Shown piece after piece: positions 30,589 through 39,242 of a DNA stretch of 64,000 nucleotides. The stretch lies in NCBI RefSeq assembly GCF_023887685.1, contig NZ_JAMWMR010000005.1, positions 248,001-312,000 of the forward strand, written 5' to 3'. Positions within the stretch are counted from its first letter, which is position 1, and each line of letters starts with the position of its first letter. Origin of the DNA: Streptomyces macrolidinus. GTDB lineage: Bacteria; Actinomycetota; Actinomycetes; Streptomycetales; Streptomycetaceae. Made by a program: the position numbers and the translations under genes. Below the pieces are notes generated by a model that saw only the letters and a program-made list of their open reading frames with translations, was not told the DNA's origin and made no database searches.

Positions 30589-31710
30589 ATGGTCGCCACA
30601 GTCGAGCCCCTCGCCCCGCCCGCCCGCCGTCCACGCGCCGCCGCCGTACGGCATCTCGGACCGAACTGGTACGCCGCCGTGATGGGCACCGCGATCGTGG
30701 CCACGGCCGGTGTCAATCTCCCCGGCGCCGCGCATCTGCCCGGCCTGCGGACGGCCGCCGCGGCCGTCTGGGCGCTGTCCGCGGCGCTGCTCGTCACGCT
30801 GCTCACCGCCCGGACCCTGCACTGGGTCCACCATCGCGACCAGGCCCGCGCTCATCTCCTCGATCCCGCGACGGCCCCGTTCTACGGCTGTCCGGCCATG
30901 GCCCTGCTGGCCGTCGGCGGCGGCACCATGGCGGTCGGCCGGGACTGGATCGGTGCGGGCCCGGCCGTCGCCGTGGACACCGTGCTGTTCACAGCCGGTA
31001 CGGCGCTGGGTCTCGTCGCCGCCGTCGCCGTCCCGTATCTGATGGTCGCCCGGCACCGCATCGAGCCGGACCAGGCCTCCCCCGTGTGGCTGCTGCCGCT
31101 GGTCGCCCCCATGGTCTCCGCGGCCCTGGGCCCGCTGCTGGTGCCGCATCTGCCCGCCGGTCAGCCCCGGCAGACCCTGCTGCTCGCGTGCCTCGCGATG
31201 TTCGGCCTGAGCCTGCTGGCCACGCTGGTGACGCTGCCGCTGGTCCTCGGGCGGCTGATCACCGCAGGCCCGCTGCCGCTCGCGCTGACCCCGACCCTGT
31301 TCCTGGTCCTCGGCCCGCTCGGCCAGTCCACCACCGCCGTCGGCGCGATCGCGACCGCCGCCCCGGATGTCGTACCGGCCCCCTATGCCGGTGGCCTCGG
31401 CGTCCTCGCCCTCCTCTACGGCGTCCCCGTGACGGGCTTCGCCCTGCTGTGGCTGGGCCTGGCCGTCGCGCTGGTGGTACGCGCCCGGCGGCAGGGCATG
31501 GGGTTCGCGATGACCTGGTGGGCGTTCACGTTCCCGGTCGGCACCTGTGTGACCGGCGCGGAGACACTGGCCCGGCGCACCGGGCTCGCCGCCTTCGACG
31601 CACTCGCCGTCGGCCTGTATCTGCTGCTCCTCACCGCCTGGGCCGTCGCCGCGGTCCACACCGGCCGGGGCGTCGTCGGAGGCAAGCTCCTTGCGGCACC
31701 TCGCCACTGA
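30589..31710 (+). CDS. TDT-family transporter (TehA / C4-dicarboxylate / sulfite exporter type)
   Basis: 373 residues from ATG 30589 (an in-frame GTG at 30556 is possible). It begins RHLGPNWYAAVMGTAIVA, the usual first helix of the tellurite-resistance/dicarboxylate transporter family, and shows about ten membrane helices, ending near residue 355. GPLGQSTTAVGAIA and MTWWAFTFPVGTCVTG are family-like. In other bacteria members export sulfite, malate or tellurite-related anions; the substrate here is unknown. Probably regulated by the divergent LysR protein. Confidence 0.88.
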   Translation: MVATVEPLAPPARRPRAAAVRHLGPNWYAAVMGTAIVATAGVNLPGAAHLPGLRTAAAAVWALSAALLVTLLTARTLHWVHHRDQARAHLLDPATAPFYGCPAMALLAVGGGTMAVGRDWIGAGPAVAVDTVLFTAGTALGLVAAVAVPYLMVARHRIEPDQASPVWLLPLVAPMVSAALGPLLVPHLPAGQPRQTLLLACLAMFGLSLLATLVTLPLVLGRLITAGPLPLALTPTLFLVLGPLGQSTTAVGAIATAAPDVVPAPYAGGLGVLALLYGVPVTGFALLWLGLAVALVVRARRQGMGFAMTWWAFTFPVGTCVTGAETLARRTGLAAFDALAVGLYLLLLTAWAVAAVHTGRGVVGGKLLAAPRH

Positions 31711-31829
31711 CGTACGCGGACGCTGACGTACGTGGGACACGCGCACGGATACGGACACCGGCGCGGGCAGACACGCACGCGGACACTTCGTCACCGCTCC
31801 CCCGATCGGGTCAGCGGCGGCCCATCGGC

Positions 31830-32405
31830 TCAGCGGCGGCGCGGGCGGTCCTCGATCGCCTCGATATGGTCGGCGACCGCGACCACGATCACGCGGGTGT
31901 CCGGCACGGTCGCCCGCCAGCGATGCCGCACTCCCCCGCTGAGATACAGCGTGTCGCCGCGCCCCAGCCGATGCGCGCGGCCCTCCGCCTCGACCTCGAC
32001 GGCGCCGTCGACGACGTACATCAACTCGTCGTTGCGGTGCTGGAATTCGCGTCGCTCGTCATGATCCCCGATGAACTCCATCGCGTGCAGTTGATGGTGT
32101 CCGCGCACCAGCGGGCGCAGCCGCGCCTGTCCCGGCTCGAGCGCCTCGTCGTCGGCGCGCAGGACGTCCACACTGCACGCCGGGTCGGCCGCGGCGAGCA
32201 GGTCGGGGGCGGTGGTGTCGAGGGCGTCGGCGATCCGCTCCAGGGAGGGCTTGCTGGGGCGCGCCCGCTCGTTCTCGACCTGACTCAGGAAGGGGACCGA
32301 CAGTCCGCTGCGCTCGGACACGACGGCGAGGGTGAGCTCCAGTGCCCGGCGGCGGCGCCGGATGGCCGCGCCGACCCGAAGGGGCTGTTCCTTGTGGTCG
32401 CCCAT
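31830..32405 (-). CDS. XRE-family regulator with cupin domain
   Basis: 191 residues. HTH at 10-65 (RVGAAIRRRRRALELTL, SGLSVPFLSQVENERARPS) and a C-terminal cupin (residues 110-180: NDELMYVVDGAVEVEAEGR, LGRGDTLYLSGGVRHRWRA). This is the SinR/PuuR-like small-molecule-sensing layout. Target unknown. ATG 32405 follows GGGAGCG. Confidence 0.9.
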   Translation of the reverse strand: MGDHKEQPLRVGAAIRRRRRALELTLAVVSERSGLSVPFLSQVENERARPSKPSLERIADALDTTAPDLLAAADPACSVDVLRADDEALEPGQARLRPLVRGHHQLHAMEFIGDHDERREFQHRNDELMYVVDGAVEVEAEGRAHRLGRGDTLYLSGGVRHRWRATVPDTRVIVVAVADHIEAIEDRPRRR

Positions 32406-32831
32406 CGCTCCCGCTCCCTCCCACCCTCGTCGGTCCAAGGTGCGCTCTCTGCACCCTACGCATGTTCGGCAAACCGTTTCATGCGCCCGTCACATCACCG
32501 CCCCGTATCAGAGTGGCGAAGGTCACAGTTCGCGCCACCGGACAGGCAGCCCCACCACCTCTTGAGCGCCGCCCCTGTCGCCGACGAAAGGGCTGGTCAG
32601 CACTGCCGTGTGACCTGTGGGGCATGCTCTCGCGGCAGCGCGCGGCGGCAGGCCCCGCGGGGCCTCCCGTCGGCGTCCCGGTACCCAGGAGCGGGGGCGG
32701 GCACACCTCCGGAGCAGCGCACCCTGCCGACGACCAGCACCGAACAAGCATTCGGTACCGGCGGCGGCAGGGTGCGTGGAAGAGGGCGGACGGGGTTGAC
32801 CGGATCCGTCCTGTGACCAGCGGCGCGGTGG
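32406..32831. other. Intergenic region between XRE-cupin gene and betaine transporter
   Basis: 426 bp. The right third carries the hairpin that terminates the transporter operon (32719-32775). The left two thirds are upstream of the XRE-cupin gene and must contain its promoter, but I cannot place it. No gene seen. Confidence 0.6.
32719..32775 (-). terminator. Two-level hairpin after the betaine transporter operon
   Basis: Outer arms GCACCCTGCCG (32719-32729) and CGGCAGGGTGC (32765-32775) enclose an inner stem ACCGAA (32739-32744)/TTCGGT (32751-32756). It lies 57 bp past the stop of the permease-binding-protein gene. Confidence 0.75.
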
Positions 32832-35444
32832 CTACTGCGGAGTCATCCGCTCCACCATGTCCGGGTGCTCCTCCAGCCAGGCGGCCACGGCGTCCTTCTC
32901 ATGGCCGTGCCCCCGCTTCTTGATCTCGGCCTCCAGGCTGCCGAGCTCCTTCTCGCTCATCGTGAAGTTCTTGATCCACTCGGTGAGCTGCGGGTACCGC
33001 TTCGGGAAGGCGCTGCTGGAGATGGTGCGGATCGTGTTGCCCTCGCCGAAGAGCTTCTTGTCGTCCTTCAGCTTGGTGAGCTGGTACTCGCTGTAGGCCC
33101 AGTGCGGCGACCACAGCACGACGGCGACGGGCTTCTTCTTGGCGTAGGCGCGCTTCAGCTCGGCCAGCATCGCGGGCGTGGAGCCGTCGACGACCTTGTA
33201 CTCCTTGTCCAGGCCGTAGCCGGGCAGGACCTTGTCCTTGAGCAGGGTCATCTCCCCGGTGCCCGGCTCGATACCGATGATCCGGCCGCCGAAGGTCTTC
33301 GCCTTGCCCTTGAGGTCCTCCAGGGACTTGACGTCCTTCACGTACGAGGGGACCGCGACCTCCAGCGAGGTCGGCTGGTACCAGGTGCCCAGGTCCTTGA
33401 GGTGAGCCTTGCTCTTGTCCCAGTAGTTCTTCTGCGCGTACGGCAGCCACGCGTCGAAGTTGAGGTCGAGGTCACCACCGGCCAGGCCCGTGTAGACGGG
33501 GCCGACGTCCATCTGCTTCAGGTTCAGCTTGTAGCCGCGCCGCTCCAGGACGTTCTTCCACAGATAGGTGACGGCCACGTCCTCGTCCCAGGGGAACCAG
33601 GCGACGTTCACCGGACGCTTGGCCTCGGCCGGAGTGGCGGCGGTCTGCTGGACCGGGGCGAGCTTGTCGACGAGGCCGGGGTTCTTGGCCAGCCAGACGC
33701 GCACGGCCTCCTGCTGCTTGCCCTTACCGGCCTTGTTGATCTCGGCCTCCAGGCTGGTGAGCTGCTTCTCCTCCAGCCGGAAGTCCTTCAGCCACGTGCC
33801 GACCACGGGGTTGTCCTTGGCGAACCCCTTGCGGGAGAGGGTGTGCACGCCGTCGCCCTTGCCCCAGGCGCCCTTGGGGTCCTTGAGCTTCTTCAGGTCG
33901 AAGTCGTTGTACGCCCAGTGCGGCGACCAGAGCGTCACGACGACGGGCTTCTTCTTGGCGTAGGCGCGCTTCAGCTCGGCCAGCATCGCGGGCGTGGAGC
34001 TGTCGACGACCTTGTACTCCTTGTCCAGGCCGTACTCCTTGAGGACCTTGCTCTTGAGCAGGGCCATCTCACCGGCGCTGGACTCGATGCCGGTGATCTT
34101 CCCGCCGAACAGGTCGGCCTTGCCCTTGAGGTCCTCCAGCGAGTCGATGCCCTTCATGTACGAGGGCACGCTCAGCTCCAGCGACGTCGGGCCGTACCAG
34201 GAACCCAGGTCGTCGAGCTGATTGCCGTACTTCTTCCAGTACTGCTCGTGGGTGACGGGCAGCCAGGAGTCCGTCTCGAAGTCGATGTCGCCCCGGGCGA
34301 GCGAGGTGTAGAGCGCCCCGGCGTCGAGCTGCTTGGCGTCGACCTTGTATCCGCGCTGCTCCAGGATCTCCTTCCACAGGAAGGTGGAGGCGACGCCCTC
34401 GTCCCACGGGATGTAGCCGATGCTGATGCGCTTGCCCTGGCCGACGTTGTTCGCGTCGTCAGCGGTGGCGGTCGTGGCGCCGCCGCCGAAGACACCCATG
34501 CCGCCCGCGACGAGCGCGAGCACGACGACACCGATCACGGCCACGGCGGGCCGGGGACGGTAGGACCAGATCTTCAGGCCCTGCGCGGCGCGCAGCCGGG
34601 CTGCGGCGCGACGGCCGAGCGGGGAGACCTGGGTGCCGAGGGCGCTGGTCATCCGGTCCAGGTAGATCGCCAGGATGACGATGGCGATACCGGCTTCGGA
34701 GCCGAGGCCCACATCGAGCTGGCCGATGGCCTCGTTGACGTCGCCGCCGAGGCCGCCGGTGCCCACCATGCCCGCGATCGCGGCCATGGACAGACCCAGC
34801 ATGATGACCTGGTTGACACCGGCCATGACGGTGGGCAGGGCGAGCGGGAGCTGGACGCGCAGCAGCGTGTTGCGCGGGGTGGTGCCGAACGCCTCGGCGG
34901 CCTCGACGAGTTCCTTGTCGACCTGGCGGATGCCCAGCTCGGTCATGCGGACGCCGGGCGCGAGGGCGAAGATCAGGGTGGCCACGATGCCCGCGGGGGC
35001 GCCGGTGCCGAAGAACAGGATCGCCGGGATGAGGTAGATCATCGCGGGCAGCGTCTGCATGAAGTCGAGGACCGGCCGGACCACTCCGCTCACGCGGCTG
35101 GAGCGCGCCGCCCAGATGCCCACGGGCACGGAGATGACCAGCGCGATGATCGTCGCCACCAGGACGAGCGAGAGGGTGACCATCGCGTTCTCCCACAGAC
35201 CGAGGGAGTCGATGAACGCGAAGCCCAGGAAGGCGAGGACACCGGCGGACGTGCCGCGCAGCCAGAACGCGATCACCGCGAAGATGCCAGCGAGCAGCAG
35301 CGGCTGCGGGGCCTGCAGCACGGTGTCGATGCCGTCGTAGGTGCCCTGGAAGACGGTCTTGCAGAGGTCGAACAGCCAGGCCATGTGGTTGGTCAGCCAG
35401 TCGACCGCGGAGTTGATCCAGTCACCGAACGGAACTCTAGGCAT
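32832..35444 (-). CDS. Glycine betaine/proline-type ABC transporter: permease fused to two tandem substrate-binding domains
   Basis: 870 residues. Residues 1-300 are the ProW/OpuAB permease (helices from about 45; EAA-like loop ELVEAAEAFGTTPRNTLLRV). A further helix near 310-330 precedes two copies of the OpuAC-type binding domain: domain 1 (about 345-610: YIPWDEGVASTFLWKE, LWSPHWAYNDF) and domain 2 (about 625-870: WFPWDEDVAVTYLWKN, LWSPHWAYSEY). The Trp residues of the betaine-binding aromatic box are present in both. It probably imports osmoprotectants. Its start overlaps the ATPase stop by 8 bp. The tandem duplication is the notable feature. Confidence 0.93.
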   Translation of the reverse strand: MPRVPFGDWINSAVDWLTNHMAWLFDLCKTVFQGTYDGIDTVLQAPQPLLLAGIFAVIAFWLRGTSAGVLAFLGFAFIDSLGLWENAMVTLSLVLVATIIALVISVPVGIWAARSSRVSGVVRPVLDFMQTLPAMIYLIPAILFFGTGAPAGIVATLIFALAPGVRMTELGIRQVDKELVEAAEAFGTTPRNTLLRVQLPLALPTVMAGVNQVIMLGLSMAAIAGMVGTGGLGGDVNEAIGQLDVGLGSEAGIAIVILAIYLDRMTSALGTQVSPLGRRAAARLRAAQGLKIWSYRPRPAVAVIGVVVLALVAGGMGVFGGGATTATADDANNVGQGKRISIGYIPWDEGVASTFLWKEILEQRGYKVDAKQLDAGALYTSLARGDIDFETDSWLPVTHEQYWKKYGNQLDDLGSWYGPTSLELSVPSYMKGIDSLEDLKGKADLFGGKITGIESSAGEMALLKSKVLKEYGLDKEYKVVDSSTPAMLAELKRAYAKKKPVVVTLWSPHWAYNDFDLKKLKDPKGAWGKGDGVHTLSRKGFAKDNPVVGTWLKDFRLEEKQLTSLEAEINKAGKGKQQEAVRVWLAKNPGLVDKLAPVQQTAATPAEAKRPVNVAWFPWDEDVAVTYLWKNVLERRGYKLNLKQMDVGPVYTGLAGGDLDLNFDAWLPYAQKNYWDKSKAHLKDLGTWYQPTSLEVAVPSYVKDVKSLEDLKGKAKTFGGRIIGIEPGTGEMTLLKDKVLPGYGLDKEYKVVDGSTPAMLAELKRAYAKKKPVAVVLWSPHWAYSEYQLTKLKDDKKLFGEGNTIRTISSSAFPKRYPQLTEWIKNFTMSEKELGSLEAEIKKRGHGHEKDAVAAWLEEHPDMVERMTPQ

Positions 35445-36516
35445 GGGCGATCACCTGCCCGTCGCGCGGGGCGTCGCAGGGGACGGCATCGCTGGCCCCG
35501 TCGGCGAGGAAGTCGAGGACGCGCTGGCGGGGTACGACGCCCACCAGTTCGCGCTGCTCGTCGAGGACGGCCACCGGGTGCGTGAGGCGGGCGCTGAGCG
35601 CGCACAGCTCCACGAACGGCGTGCCGGGCGTCGCGGTCTCACAGCCGCAGTCCGCCTCGTCGCCGCGCACGGCGGTGTCCATGACGGCGCCCGCGGTCAG
35701 CACGCGCGAGCGGTCGACGTCCTGGGTGAAGGAGGCCACGTAGTCGTCGGCGGGGCGCATCAGGATGTCCTCGGCGCTGCCGATCTGCACGATGCGGCCG
35801 TCGCGCATCACCGCGATGCTGTCGCCAAGACGCATGGCCTCGTTGAGGTCGTGCGTGATGAACACGATCGTCTTCTTCAGGGTCTTCTGGAGCTCCAGAA
35901 GCTGGTCCTGCATATCGCGGCGGATCAGCGGGTCCAGCGCGCTGAAGGACTCGTCCATCAGCAGCAGGTCGGCGTCCGTGGCCAGCGCCCGCGCGAGGCC
36001 CACGCGCTGCTGCATACCGCCGGACAGCTCGTCGGGCCAGGACTTCTCCCACCCGGCCAGGCCGCACAGGGCGAGCGCCTCGTCGGCGCGCTTCTCGCGC
36101 TCGGCGCGGGGCACGCCCTGCACTTCCAGGCCGTAGGCGGCGTTCTCTCGAACGCTGCGGTGCGGGAAGAGAGCGAAGTGCTGGAAGACCATGCTGATCT
36201 TCCGGGACCGGACCGCGCGCAGATCGGCGGCGCCGAGTTCGGTGAGGTCCTGGCCGTCGAAGCGCACGTGCCCCGCGGTCGGCTCCAGCAGACCGTTGAG
36301 CATGCGCAACAGCGTCGACTTACCCGAGCCGGACAGGCCCATGACGACGAAGATCTGGCCTGGCTCCACCGTGAAGGACGCGTCGATCACGGCGGCGGTG
36401 GTGCCGTCAGCGCGCAGTTCCTCCCGGTCCGCTCCTTGCCGGAGCCGTTCCACCGCCTCGTTCTGTCGTCTGCCGAACACCTTGTACAGATGTTCGGCTT
36501 CAAGCCTGGATGACAC
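35437..36516 (-). CDS. Glycine betaine/proline-type ABC transporter ATPase
   Basis: 359 residues from GTG 36516 (ribosome site GAGAGG); in-frame ATGs up to 36576 would extend it. Walker A MGLSGSGKSTLLRML, signature DELSGGMQQRVGLARAL, Walker B LLLMDESFSALDP. C-terminal to the ATPase core is a CBS-like region (HPVAVLDEQRELVGVVPRQR), the ionic-strength sensor of osmoprotectant importers. It drives the fused permease encoded next, with which it overlaps by 8 bp. Confidence 0.94.
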   Translation of the reverse strand: MSSRLEAEHLYKVFGRRQNEAVERLRQGADREELRADGTTAAVIDASFTVEPGQIFVVMGLSGSGKSTLLRMLNGLLEPTAGHVRFDGQDLTELGAADLRAVRSRKISMVFQHFALFPHRSVRENAAYGLEVQGVPRAEREKRADEALALCGLAGWEKSWPDELSGGMQQRVGLARALATDADLLLMDESFSALDPLIRRDMQDQLLELQKTLKKTIVFITHDLNEAMRLGDSIAVMRDGRIVQIGSAEDILMRPADDYVASFTQDVDRSRVLTAGAVMDTAVRGDEADCGCETATPGTPFVELCALSARLTHPVAVLDEQRELVGVVPRQRVLDFLADGASDAVPCDAPRDGQVIAHA

Positions 36517-36702
36517 AGGTACCTCTCGATCGGAAGCCTCCGAGCCGCTGCAAACGGTTGACATTGCAACTGGCATCACTTCGAGGCGCGCCTGCCCGGA
36601 GTCGGGCAGGGCAAACCTTCCGTGGCCCAGTTCACAGACACTTCACGCAGGTCACAGGCTCGACTACGCTGCGCGGCCGATCCGCTGTCAGTGCCGTACG
36701 GC

Positions 36703-37635
36703 ATGATGCGAAGCGTGACCCGACGCCTGATGCTCCTCGACACCGCCTCGCTGTACTTCCGCGCCTACTACGGCGTCCCGGACTCCGTACGCGCCCCGGA
36801 CGGCACCCCCGTGAACGCCGTGCGCGGGCTGCTCGAGTTCATCGAACGCCTGGTCCGCGACCACCGCCCGGACGACCTGGTGGCCTGCATGGACGCGGAC
36901 TGGCGCCCGCACTGGCGCGTCGAACTGATCCCCACCTACAAGGCGCACCGCGTGGCCGAGGCGCACGAGCCGGGCCCCGACGAGGAAGAGGTGCCCGACA
37001 CCCTGACGCCGCAGGTCCCGGTCATCGAGGAGGTCCTGGACGCGCTCGGCATCGCGCGCGTGGGCGTCGCGCGGTACGAGGCGGACGACGTGATCGGCAC
37101 GTTCACCGCGCGCGCCGAGGGCCCGGTCGACATCGTCACCGGCGACCGCGACCTGTACCAACTGGTCGACGACGCCCGCGGGGTGCGCGTGCTCTACCCG
37201 CTCAAGGGGGTCGGCACGCTCCGGCTCACCGACGAGGCGGTGCTGCGCGAGAAGTACGGCGTCGACGGCCGGGGGTACGCGGACCTGGCGCTGCTGCGCG
37301 GCGACCCGAGCGACGGCCTGCCGGGCGTGCCGGGCATCGGGGAGAAGACGGCCGCGAAGCTGCTCGCCGAGTTCGGCGACCTGGCGGGCATCATGGCCGC
37401 CGTCGACGATCCCGCGGCCAAGCTCACCCCCGCGCAGCGCAAGCGGCTCGACGAGGCGCGCGCGTATGTGAGCGTCGCCCCCGAGGTCGTACGGGTCGCC
37501 CGCGACGTCCCCCTGCCGGATGTCGATACGGCGCTGCCGCGCACCCCGCGCGACCCGGCCGCACTGGAGGCGCTGGGGGACCGCTGGGGCCTGGGCGGAT
37601 CGCTGCGGCGGCTGCTGAGCACGCTGGCCGTGTGA
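36703..37635 (+). CDS. 5'-3' exonuclease (FEN-like, Pol I N-domain type)
   Basis: 310 residues. LMLLDTASLYFRAYYG starts the PIN-like nuclease domain; acidic metal ligands are in CMDADW, YEADDVIGT and IVTGDRDLYQLVDD; a helix-hairpin-helix follows (LPGVPGIGEKTAAKLLAEFG). It is a stand-alone version of the DNA polymerase I 5'-nuclease, for Okazaki-fragment and repair flaps. The start is uncertain between ATG 36703 or 36706 and GTG 36715; no good ribosome site precedes any of them. Confidence 0.92.
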   Translation: MMRSVTRRLMLLDTASLYFRAYYGVPDSVRAPDGTPVNAVRGLLEFIERLVRDHRPDDLVACMDADWRPHWRVELIPTYKAHRVAEAHEPGPDEEEVPDTLTPQVPVIEEVLDALGIARVGVARYEADDVIGTFTARAEGPVDIVTGDRDLYQLVDDARGVRVLYPLKGVGTLRLTDEAVLREKYGVDGRGYADLALLRGDPSDGLPGVPGIGEKTAAKLLAEFGDLAGIMAAVDDPAAKLTPAQRKRLDEARAYVSVAPEVVRVARDVPLPDVDTALPRTPRDPAALEALGDRWGLGGSLRRLLSTLAV

Positions 37636-37701
37636 CCGCGCGGACCACCCACCGCTCATGCTGTCGTCAACAGGCTGCCGTGGCCGGATCAAGCTGCTAA
37701 C

Positions 37702-37720
37702 TTAGGTAAACCTCACCATG
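37702..37720 (+). promoter_or_regulatory. Iron box (DmdR/IdeR-type) upstream of the siderophore-interacting protein
   Basis: TTAGGTAAACCTCACCATG resembles the 19-bp DtxR-family operator (TTAGGTTAG-C-MACCTAA), with the left half perfect. It is 16 bp before the start codon. It predicts repression by iron-loaded DmdR1. Confidence 0.75.
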
Positions 37721-37735
37721 CACAGGGAGGTCGAC

Positions 37736-38578
37736 ATGGCAGAGCGCCCGGCAGGCAGGGCACGCAGGACGCACTCCGCGCAGGTGATCCGCACGGAGCG
37801 GCTGACCCCGCACATGCAGCGCGTGGTGCTCGGCGGTGAGGGACTGGCCGACTTCCGGGCGGAGACCTGCACCGACCACTATGTGAAGCTGCTGTTCCCG
37901 GCCGCAGGCGTCGCCTACCCCGAGCCGTTCGACCTCCAGCGCATCCGCGAGGAGTTCCCGCGCGAGCAGTGGCCGACGACCCGGACGTACACGGTGCGCG
38001 CCTTCGACCCCGTCCACCGCGAGCTGACGCTGGACTTCGTGATCCATGGCGACGAGGGCCTCGCCGGACCCTGGGCGCTGCGCGTCCGGCCCGGCGAGAC
38101 CGTGCGCTTCATGGGCCCCGGTGGCGCCTACGCGCCGGACCCGAGCGCCGACTGGCATCTGCTCGCCGGGGACGAGAGCGCGCTGCCCGCGATCGCGGCG
38201 GCCCTGGAGGCGCTGCCCGACGGCGCCGTGGCCCACGCCTTCGTCGAGGTCGCCTCCGCCGCGGAGGAGCAGAAGATCGACTCCGGCACGGAGGTCGTCT
38301 GGCTGCACCGCGGCGACCGGCCGGTCGGCGAGGCCCTGGTGGAGGCGGTCCGCGCCCTGGAGTTCCCCGAGGGCAGGATGCACGCGTTCGTCCACGGCGA
38401 GGCAGGCTTCGTCAAGGACCTGCGGCGGCTGCTGCGCGTCGAGCGCCAGATCCCCCGCGAGCATCTCTCGATCTCCGGCTACTGGCGCCTCGGCCACAAC
38501 GAGGACGGCTGGCAGTCCTCGAAGCGCGAGTGGAACGCACGCGTGGAGGCGGAGCAGGAGGGCACGCCCGCCGCGTAG
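37736..38578 (+). CDS. Siderophore-interacting protein (flavin-dependent ferric-siderophore reductase)
   Basis: 280 residues from ATG 37736, which has AGGGAGG six bases before it (an in-frame ATG at 37718 lies upstream of that site). FAD-binding domain with TRTYTVRAFD near residue 85, then a SIP C-domain with WHLLAGDESALPAIAAALE and GYWRLGHNEDGW. It reduces ferric siderophores to release iron in the cytosol. The iron box upstream predicts expression under iron starvation. Confidence 0.95.
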   Translation: MAERPAGRARRTHSAQVIRTERLTPHMQRVVLGGEGLADFRAETCTDHYVKLLFPAAGVAYPEPFDLQRIREEFPREQWPTTRTYTVRAFDPVHRELTLDFVIHGDEGLAGPWALRVRPGETVRFMGPGGAYAPDPSADWHLLAGDESALPAIAAALEALPDGAVAHAFVEVASAAEEQKIDSGTEVVWLHRGDRPVGEALVEAVRALEFPEGRMHAFVHGEAGFVKDLRRLLRVERQIPREHLSISGYWRLGHNEDGWQSSKREWNARVEAEQEGTPAA

Positions 38579-38588
38579 CCGCTGTCGT

Positions 38589-39173
38589 TCAGGCGATCCG
38601 CGCGTGCAGGTGCATGTCATGCCAGCCGTCGGGGTGGAGGAGGGCGCTGCGCTTGGTGCCCTCCAGAGCGAAGCCCGTCTTCTCGGCGACACGGCACGAC
38701 GCCTCGTTGTGCACGGCGTGCGTCAGCTCCAGGCGGTGGAAGCCGATGCTCTCGAACGCCCAGCGGGTCAGGGCGGTCACCGCACGCGGGGCGATCCCCC
38801 GGCCGCGCGCCGCGGACGCGGTCCAGTACGCGACCTCGGCGGTCCCCTCGGGCAGGGCGACATGGCGCAGGGCCGCGCGCCCGAGCAACTGGTCCGTGGC
38901 CTCGCCCGCGACCGCCCAGTAGGCGTTGGCCTCCCCCTCCCATGCGGCCCGCCAGCCCTCGATCATGCCGAGGGCCTCCGCCACCGACTCGCTCGCGTAG
39001 TGGTGCCACCGACGCATCAGCGGGTCCTGGAACACCTCGTGGACGGCCGGGGCGTCCTCGTCCTTCCACGGGCGGAGCACCAGACCACCCTCGGCGGGGA
39101 TCACGGGCTGCGGTTGCCGGGCAAGGGAGCCGGGCGTGACGACATCGCTGATCAGAAGAGGCATGCCGCGCAT
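38589..39173 (-). CDS. GNAT-family acetyltransferase (RimJ/RimL-like)
   Basis: 194 residues. LVLRPWKDEDAPAVHEVFQD opens the domain, AARGRGIAPRAVTAL is the acetyl-CoA loop, and HRLELTHAVHNEASCRVAEK with GFALEGTKRSALLHPDGWHD is typical of the RimJ/RimL-like GNATs that acetylate protein N-termini or small amines. Convergent with the siderophore-interacting gene. An ATG nine bases further in (MPLLISD) is an alternative start. Confidence 0.88.
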   Translation of the reverse strand: MRGMPLLISDVVTPGSLARQPQPVIPAEGGLVLRPWKDEDAPAVHEVFQDPLMRRWHHYASESVAEALGMIEGWRAAWEGEANAYWAVAGEATDQLLGRAALRHVALPEGTAEVAYWTASAARGRGIAPRAVTALTRWAFESIGFHRLELTHAVHNEASCRVAEKTGFALEGTKRSALLHPDGWHDMHLHARIA

Positions 39174-39242
39174 GATCCCAGGTGCCCGTGGCCACCCGGC
39201 AACCGGTTATCGGCCCCCGTCCGCCTCGTACGCTGGAGCCCC

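Noticed and set aside
32865..35585. A 906-codon + strand frame opposite the betaine transporter
   Set aside because: Antisense shadow of the fused permease-binding protein, with repetitive LEQGHL-type composition that mirrors the two duplicated binding domains.
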